Of a stretch of 10,268 bases of DNA, positions 6,737-10,268 are shown one piece after another. The translations under genes and the position numbers were made by a program. The notes under the pieces were generated by a model. It was not told the DNA's origin and made no database searches. It saw only the letters and a program-made list of their open reading frames with translations. How positions within the stretch are numbered: the first letter of the stretch is position 1; each line of letters opens with the position of its first letter. Where the stretch lies: contig JAITBS010000161.1 in the NCBI GenBank assembly GCA_031283515.1, forward strand, positions 1 to 10,268. The letters are read 5' to 3'. Origin of the DNA: Planctomycetaceae bacterium. GTDB lineage: Bacteria > Planctomycetota > Planctomycetia > Pirellulales > Thermoguttaceae.

Positions 6737-7411
6737 ATGGAAAATACAAATTTGCAAACCAAACGTCCTTTATTGAATCGAAAAATTTCGTGGCAGAAAC
6801 GATTATTTTATTATCTGACACGAATACCGGTTAATTTATTTTTTATGATTTTTTATGGTGTTCGGTTTTACGGTCGGAACAATATGCCGGAAGAGGGAGG
6901 AGTTGTTGTTATTTCGAACCATCAATCCTATTTTGATCCGCCGTTAATTGCTGCCGGATTGCGCCGACAACTCAATTTTTTGTCACGAAAATCGTTATTT
7001 CGGGTTAAATTTTTTGCCTGGTTGATTGACATGTTGGATGCAATTCCGTTGGATACGGAAGGAATGGGTTTCGAAGGTATTAAAGAATCACTCAAACGAT
7101 TGCGCAATGGTGAAATGATTCTTATATTCCCTGAAGGCGCACGAACTTGGGAAGGTGAAATTGCTCCGTTTTTACGAGGTTCGCTTATTCTTGCTCAACG
7201 AAGCAAGGCAACAATTTTACCAACTGCTTTGAGTGGTTGTTACGAAGCCTGGCCGCGTACAAAAAAACTCCCCAAATTCTGGGGCAAGATTCGGGTTATT
7301 TACGGCAAACCAATCACTTACTCCGAATTTAAAGATTTGAATGAAGAAGAACTTCGGCAACTTCTCGAATCACGAATCACAGAACTCTTTCAAATATTAA
7401 AAACTAAGTAA
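6737..7411 (+). CDS. plsC: 1-acyl-sn-glycerol-3-phosphate acyltransferase (PlsC/LPLAT family)
   Basis: Transfers an acyl chain to lysophosphatidic acid to form phosphatidic acid, the second acylation step of phospholipid synthesis, at the inner face of the cytoplasmic membrane. The 224-residue length is normal for the family. Visible motifs: block I N61-HQSYFD67 (the HX4D catalytic pair H62/D67), block II around residues 80-90 (FLSRKSLFR), block III F131-PEGART137 (substrate phosphate binding), and block IV L161-PTALSG. A hydrophobic N-terminal stretch (about 24-44) can anchor it to the membrane. The family also contains other lysolipid acyltransferases, so the exact acceptor is not certain and plsC is used in the broad sense. 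The ATG at 6737 has no Shine-Dalgarno sequence. It is the only sensible start, because the helix and motif spacing need most of the N-terminus. It lies alone between repeat-bearing spacers. Confidence 0.88.
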   Translation: MENTNLQTKRPLLNRKISWQKRLFYYLTRIPVNLFFMIFYGVRFYGRNNMPEEGGVVVISNHQSYFDPPLIAAGLRRQLNFLSRKSLFRVKFFAWLIDMLDAIPLDTEGMGFEGIKESLKRLRNGEMILIFPEGARTWEGEIAPFLRGSLILAQRSKATILPTALSGCYEAWPRTKKLPKFWGKIRVIYGKPITYSEFKDLNEEELRQLLESRITELFQILKTK

Positions 7412-7433
7412 ATTTCACTAAGGCAATATGCAA

Positions 7434-7459
7434 AAATAAACTGCTTAAATAAACTGCTT
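7434..7459. repeat. 13-bp tandem duplication
   Basis: Two perfect adjacent copies of AAATAAACTGCTT (7434-7446 and 7447-7459) lie 22 bases after the acyltransferase stop. It is probably a simple slippage product; no function is apparent. Confidence 0.65.
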
Positions 7460-7563
7460 AATAGTACAAAAAATCCGCTAAATAATTACAAAAAATGTAA
7501 GCCGCTTATGGATTGATCTTGTCCGGTGATTTTGTTTAGGTTAAAATGATACTTTACTCCTTA

Positions 7564-7601
7564 GGTTAAAAATACCAATCAATTTTGATTTTACCTTAAC
7601 C
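7564..7601. promoter_or_regulatory. Imperfect palindrome just upstream of the 4Fe-4S protein gene (possible operator)
   Basis: GGTTAA (7564-7569) and TTAACC (7596-7601) flank an inner palindrome AATCAA-TT-TTGATT (7577-7590); the two symmetry centres are one base apart. A direct repeat TTAGGTTAAAA occurs at 7536-7546 and 7561-7571. The site ends 17 bases before the start codon at 7619, where a repressor site or leader hairpin could act. AT-rich sequence makes chance symmetry likely. Confidence 0.25.
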
Positions 7602-7618
7602 CTTAAATCCTACGTTCT

Positions 7619-8620
7619 ATGTCCCAGATTATTACCCGTGCGAAGTTGAATCAGATTATTGACTCACTTTTAGCAAGCAAGAAAATTGTTGGCGGACCTG
7701 TTATTGGTTCAAGTCACCGGTTTTTTTTTCGAGTTCTGCATCAACCGGAACAACTTGTTCTTGACCCCAACATCATGCCAACCAATTCGGTGAAAGAATT
7801 TTTCTTTCCGCAACACGAAACCATTTGTAAATACCGTTACGAAGGAAAAGAACTTATTGTTGATGATGTTGAACCGTTTGCTGTTGATCAGATTCTTTTC
7901 GGTGCACGTCCTTGTGATGCTGCCAGTTTGCCGATTTTGGATAAAATTTTTAACTGGGATTACCAAGATCGGTTTTACCGGTTGCGGCGGGAACGATCAA
8001 TTGTTGTTACATTAGCGTGCCGTCAAGCGGATGAAAATTGTTTTTGTACTTCAGTGGGACTTGCTCCTGATACCCAATCCGGTGCTGATGCAATGTTGCT
8101 TCCAATCGACTCTGAAACTTTTGAAGTCCGAACCTTCACCGATAAAGGTAAAACTCTCTTCGATCAACAAACCGTTTCTTCCGATAAAACCGGTCAAACC
8201 GCTGTACCGCCCGAAATCCGGTTCGATTCCAAAAATGTCGAAAAATATCTGACCGAACATTTTAACGATCCGATTTTTGACGAAACCAGTATGCGTTGTG
8301 TTTCTTGCGGAGTGTGCACCTATCTTTGCCCAACCTGTCACTGTTTCGATATTATTGACGAAGGCGGAGCAACAAAAGGAGATCGTGTCAAAAATTGGGA
8401 TACTTGCCAGGTTCCGCTGTTTACGCTTCACGCCTCAGGGCATAATCCCCGCGCAAACCAGTCCGCCCGTCAACGAAACCGGATTCAACATAAATTCTGT
8501 ATTTATCCGGGAAAATTCGGTTTAATTCTTTGTACTGGTTGCGGTAATTGTACACGTGATTGTTCCGCCTCGCTTGGTGTTAGACCGTTGCTGGAATTAT
8601 TGGACAAAAAAAACCGGTAA
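7619..8620 (+). CDS. Two-cluster 4Fe-4S protein of the sulfhydrogenase-beta/AsrA family
   Basis: A 333-residue iron-sulfur electron-transfer protein. The C-terminal half carries two 4Fe-4S ferredoxin motifs: C227-x2-C-x2-C-x3-C237, running on into PTCHC (C240, C242), and C305-TGCGNC-x3-C315. The N-terminal half is family-specific, with FGARPCDAASLPILDKIF (about 94-111) and a cysteine patch C134...NCFCTS (C141, C143) typical of the beta subunits of cytoplasmic NiFe hydrogenase/sulfhydrogenase and of anaerobic sulfite reductase subunit A. These subunits pass electrons between a partner FAD/NAD(P)H subunit and a catalytic subunit in the cytoplasm. Neither partner is adjacent here: the next gene is an unrelated methyltransferase. 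The real partner, and so the reaction, cannot be named. Its presence suggests anaerobic or fermentative metabolism. There is no Shine-Dalgarno sequence at the ATG; the start is supported by the family-like helix RAKLNQIIDSLL near the N-terminus. Confidence 0.85.
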   Translation: MSQIITRAKLNQIIDSLLASKKIVGGPVIGSSHRFFFRVLHQPEQLVLDPNIMPTNSVKEFFFPQHETICKYRYEGKELIVDDVEPFAVDQILFGARPCDAASLPILDKIFNWDYQDRFYRLRRERSIVVTLACRQADENCFCTSVGLAPDTQSGADAMLLPIDSETFEVRTFTDKGKTLFDQQTVSSDKTGQTAVPPEIRFDSKNVEKYLTEHFNDPIFDETSMRCVSCGVCTYLCPTCHCFDIIDEGGATKGDRVKNWDTCQVPLFTLHASGHNPRANQSARQRNRIQHKFCIYPGKFGLILCTGCGNCTRDCSASLGVRPLLELLDKKNR

Positions 8621-8631
8621 TATAAAAATTT

Positions 8632-8711
8632 GTAATCTATCAGTGGAATTTTTTTTGAATTTGTTTACTGTTGGAAATTAACAGGTAGGCGACCTTTCGC
8701 CGAAAGGTCGC
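8632..8711. repeat. Half copy of the palindromic repeat (copy 2) with a core hairpin
   Basis: The 21 bases 8627-8647 are identical to 2460-2480, the left end of copy 1. The following TTTTGAATTTGTTTAC and GTTGGAAATT match the complementary arm of copy 1 almost perfectly, then AACAGGTAGGCGA matches its core. No second terminal arm follows, so the copy is one-armed. It ends in a strong inverted repeat, GCGACCTTTCG (8689-8699) and CGAAAGGTCGC (8701-8711), which can fold with a short loop. It sits 11 bases after the 4Fe-4S gene stop and may terminate that transcript, although no T-run follows. Confidence 0.72.
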
Positions 8712-8759
8712 AACGGTTGAGCTTAGTATTGTGAATGTTTCAAATAAATCCATTTTTTT

Positions 8760-8764
8760 GGAGG
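8760..8764 (+). promoter_or_regulatory. Shine-Dalgarno sequence setting the methyltransferase start
   Basis: GGAGG lies 11 bases before the ATG at 8776 and 8 bases before an adjoining TTG at 8773. It rules against the upstream GTG at 8731, which would place the ribosome-binding site inside the gene and bury the signal peptide behind 15 extra residues. Confidence 0.7.
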
Positions 8765-8775
8765 AAATAAAATTG

Positions 8776-10107
8776 ATGAAACGGAATTTATTTTTTCTTT
8801 TTTTTGTTTATTTTTTTATCGGAATGATAGGGGCTCAGGAAACGGTTCGGAAAACAACGGCACCGGAACAACAACAGATTGAGCGTCTGAAAAAGTTTCC
8901 GATACAAAATCAGGCTCAAGGGATGATCGAAAATCTGTTGTTACCGCAAGGCGGGCTTAAAAATGCGGAGGTGATTGATGTAATGAAACGGATTCCGCGT
9001 CATCGTTTTGTTCCGCCGTTACATCAATCGGTTGCTTATTGGGATCAGGCGATTGCGATAGGTCATGGACAAACAATTTCTCCGCCATATATTGTTGCGT
9101 TTATGACGGAGCAACTGGCTCCCAAACCCGCCGATAAAGTTCTCGAAATTGGAACTGGTAGCGGATATCAGGCTGCTGTACTGAGTTTACTTGTAAACGA
9201 AGTTTACACGATTGAGATTGTCGAATCACTTGGAAATCAAGCTCAAAATTTGCTTAAAAAACTTGGGATGGATAATGTTCATATCCGAATTGGCGATGGT
9301 TATCAAGGTTGGTCTGAAGCGGCTCCGTTTGACATTATTATTGTAACTTGTTCGCCGGAGTCGATTCCGCAACCGTTAATCGATCAACTTCGGGAAGGCG
9401 GAAGAATGATTATTCCGGTTGGGGAACGTTTTCAGCAATCTTTTTATTTGTGCAAAAAGGTCAACGGTAAAATCCATCAAGAACGGTTGCCCCAAACCTT
9501 GTTTGTTCCGATGACTGGTGAAGCGGAGGAGCGGCGTACTGTTCAACCCAATGCTCAAAATCCGGTTCTTGTGGGTGGAAGTTTTGAGGAAGTCCGTGAA
9601 GACGGTTCGCCGATTGGTTGGCATTATGCTCGCAATGTCGAAATTATGACCGTCAACGATGCACCAAACGGAAAAAAAATTGCCCGTTTCATAAATAAAC
9701 CGGAAAAAAAAGCATCCGTAAACAATAATTCCGTTAACAAAAATCAAATCCTGTCAAAGCCACAAATTATTGCGCAAATATTGCAAGGTTTTGCGGTTGA
9801 TGGGCGGGTTATTTCCAAACTCAAAATTGATTATTGGATTTGCGGTCAACAAATAGTTGCTCGGCGTGGACATGTGATGACTCCGACTGGTATTATTTTA
9901 TGCTATAACGAAAATCGGGATCAGATTGATGAGATTCTGTTAGGTAGTTGTAAAGGGACATTTACTTGGGAAAAAGTATCGCGTGAAATTTTGGTCAAAC
10001 CGGAAACCCGTGAAGTTGTTTTACTTATTGGTCTTCCGTTCGCAACCGGTCAGCTTGATGTTCACAATATTACTCTTGAACGTGTTAGTGATTCTGTTGC
10101 CGAATAA
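8776..10107 (+). CDS. pcm: Exported protein-L-isoaspartate O-methyltransferase fused to a C-terminal beta-sandwich domain
   Basis: Numbered from the ATG at 8776, the protein is 443 residues, about twice the 200-odd of ordinary Pcm. Residues 1-20 form a Sec signal peptide: MKRN, a Phe-rich hydrophobic core, then IGA before Q21. Residues about 45-250 are a complete isoaspartyl methyltransferase, which methylates L-isoaspartyl residues with SAM to start repair of aged proteins. Visible are IPRHRFVPP, GQTISPPY with the conserved Ser102, the SAM loop VLEIGTGSGYQAAVL (about 122-136), GDGYQGW and GGRMIIPVG. Residues about 262-443 resemble a jelly-roll carbohydrate-binding-like module, opening NPVLVGGSFEEVREDGSPIG followed by WHY; this fold is inferred from pattern only. 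Export is odd, because SAM is a cytoplasmic cofactor. A longer GTG start at 8731 exists, but the GGAGG site supports 8776. Confidence 0.88.
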   Translation: MKRNLFFLFFVYFFIGMIGAQETVRKTTAPEQQQIERLKKFPIQNQAQGMIENLLLPQGGLKNAEVIDVMKRIPRHRFVPPLHQSVAYWDQAIAIGHGQTISPPYIVAFMTEQLAPKPADKVLEIGTGSGYQAAVLSLLVNEVYTIEIVESLGNQAQNLLKKLGMDNVHIRIGDGYQGWSEAAPFDIIIVTCSPESIPQPLIDQLREGGRMIIPVGERFQQSFYLCKKVNGKIHQERLPQTLFVPMTGEAEERRTVQPNAQNPVLVGGSFEEVREDGSPIGWHYARNVEIMTVNDAPNGKKIARFINKPEKKASVNNNSVNKNQILSKPQIIAQILQGFAVDGRVISKLKIDYWICGQQIVARRGHVMTPTGIILCYNENRDQIDEILLGSCKGTFTWEKVSREILVKPETREVVLLIGLPFATGQLDVHNITLERVSDSVAE

Positions 10108-10166
10108 TTTCGAGAGTTTCGGAAATTGGTTCTGTAGTGGGGCAAGTTGAATCGGCGTAATCTGCG

Positions 10167-10196
10167 GATTAAAAATAGGCAGCTCCATTTTTAATC
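10167..10196. terminator. Hairpin after the methyltransferase gene, possibly a bidirectional terminator
   Basis: GATTAAAAAT (10167-10176) and ATTTTTAATC (10187-10196) form a perfect 10-bp stem with a 10-base loop, 59 bases beyond the stop of the plus-strand gene. The right arm overlaps a possible minus-strand stop codon (10191-10193). The stem is weak (AT-rich) but has T-runs on both strands, as needed for a shared terminator between convergent genes. Confidence 0.4.
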
Positions 10197-10268
10197 GGCG
10201 GTGGTTCTTCCGGTTGCGACATCAAATTCGGCAATACTTGGGATGAGCATGGCGGCAGTTGTGAACCC
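10191..10268 (-). CDS. Possible 3' end of a minus-strand gene, cut by the window edge
   Basis: The minus strand reads 25 codons from the right edge to a TAA at 10191-10193, ending in PSIAEFDVATGRTTAD. Its first codon positions are mostly purines, as in real genes, and the stop lies in a hairpin suited to termination. However, the complementary plus-strand frame is also open to the edge, and a second minus frame (stop at 10169, proline-rich) is open too. I do not recognise the peptide. Treat it as a weak hint. Confidence 0.22.
   Translation of the reverse strand, partial: GFTTAAMLIPSIAEFDVATGRTTAD

Noticed and set aside
4789..7430. The word AAGGCAA recurring in spacers (near 4790, 5541, 6641, 7421, with AGGCAAG on the minus strand near 5430)
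   Set aside because: It is only seven bases with no constant spacing to genes; too weak to call a regulatory motif without a genome-wide count.
8051..8431. A 126-codon minus-strand ORF antisense to the 4Fe-4S gene
   Set aside because: The opposite strand has conserved cluster motifs across the same interval, so this frame is a by-product.
8731..8775. GTG start giving 15 extra residues on the methyltransferase
   Set aside because: The GGAGG site at 8760 lies inside that extension and fits the ATG at 8776, which also begins a standard signal peptide.

Overview
The window most likely comes from a low-GC planctomycete (family level not resolvable here). The reasons are: a LacI-like/AraC-type fused XylR regulator of the kind abundant in that phylum, a short lipoprotein with one carboxypeptidase-regulatory-like beta-sandwich, a BatE-like TPR/SH3 membrane protein, a secreted isoaspartyl methyltransferase carrying a jelly-roll domain, and loosely packed genes with long AT-rich spacers. 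This assignment is inference from protein style; no rRNA or other taxonomic marker is present.

Layout. 1-1307 (+): the 3' part of a type IIG/Eco57I-like adenine methyltransferase-restriction gene, cut by the left edge. 1419-2450 (+): a divergent YchF/Obg-like P-loop NTPase with a C-terminal TGS domain. 2465-2602: an imperfect palindromic repeat in the convergent gap. 2708-3892 (-): XylR-like sugar regulator, downstream of araD (4094-4786, -), a complete L-ribulose-5-phosphate 4-epimerase with all catalytic residues. 4810-4878: a short palindrome related to the first repeat. 4889-5305 (-): small lipoprotein. 5306-5636: divergent promoter region. 5637-6434 (+): BatE-like TPR/SH3 membrane lipoprotein. 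6503-6708: a MITE-like element with 28-bp terminal inverted repeats. 6737-7411 (+): PlsC-type acyltransferase. 7619-8620 (+): two-cluster 4Fe-4S protein of the hydrogenase-beta/AsrA type, without its usual partners. 8632-8711: a half copy of the palindromic repeat. 8776-10107 (+): exported protein-L-isoaspartate methyltransferase fused to a C-terminal beta-sandwich. 10108-10268: a hairpin and an unresolved gene end.

How the genes relate. The only functionally coherent pair is araD with the XylR-like regulator (pentose catabolism and its control), both on the minus strand. The plus-strand genes from 5637 onward are co-directional but separated by 150-300 bases of repeats or AT-rich spacer, so they look like single transcription units. 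Only the lipoprotein and the secreted methyltransferase have an obvious Shine-Dalgarno sequence. I do not see a convincing new multi-gene system. The points most worth following are the dispersed palindromic repeat family, the exported methyltransferase fusion, the YchF paralogue with altered nucleotide-recognition motifs, and the orphan iron-sulfur protein.
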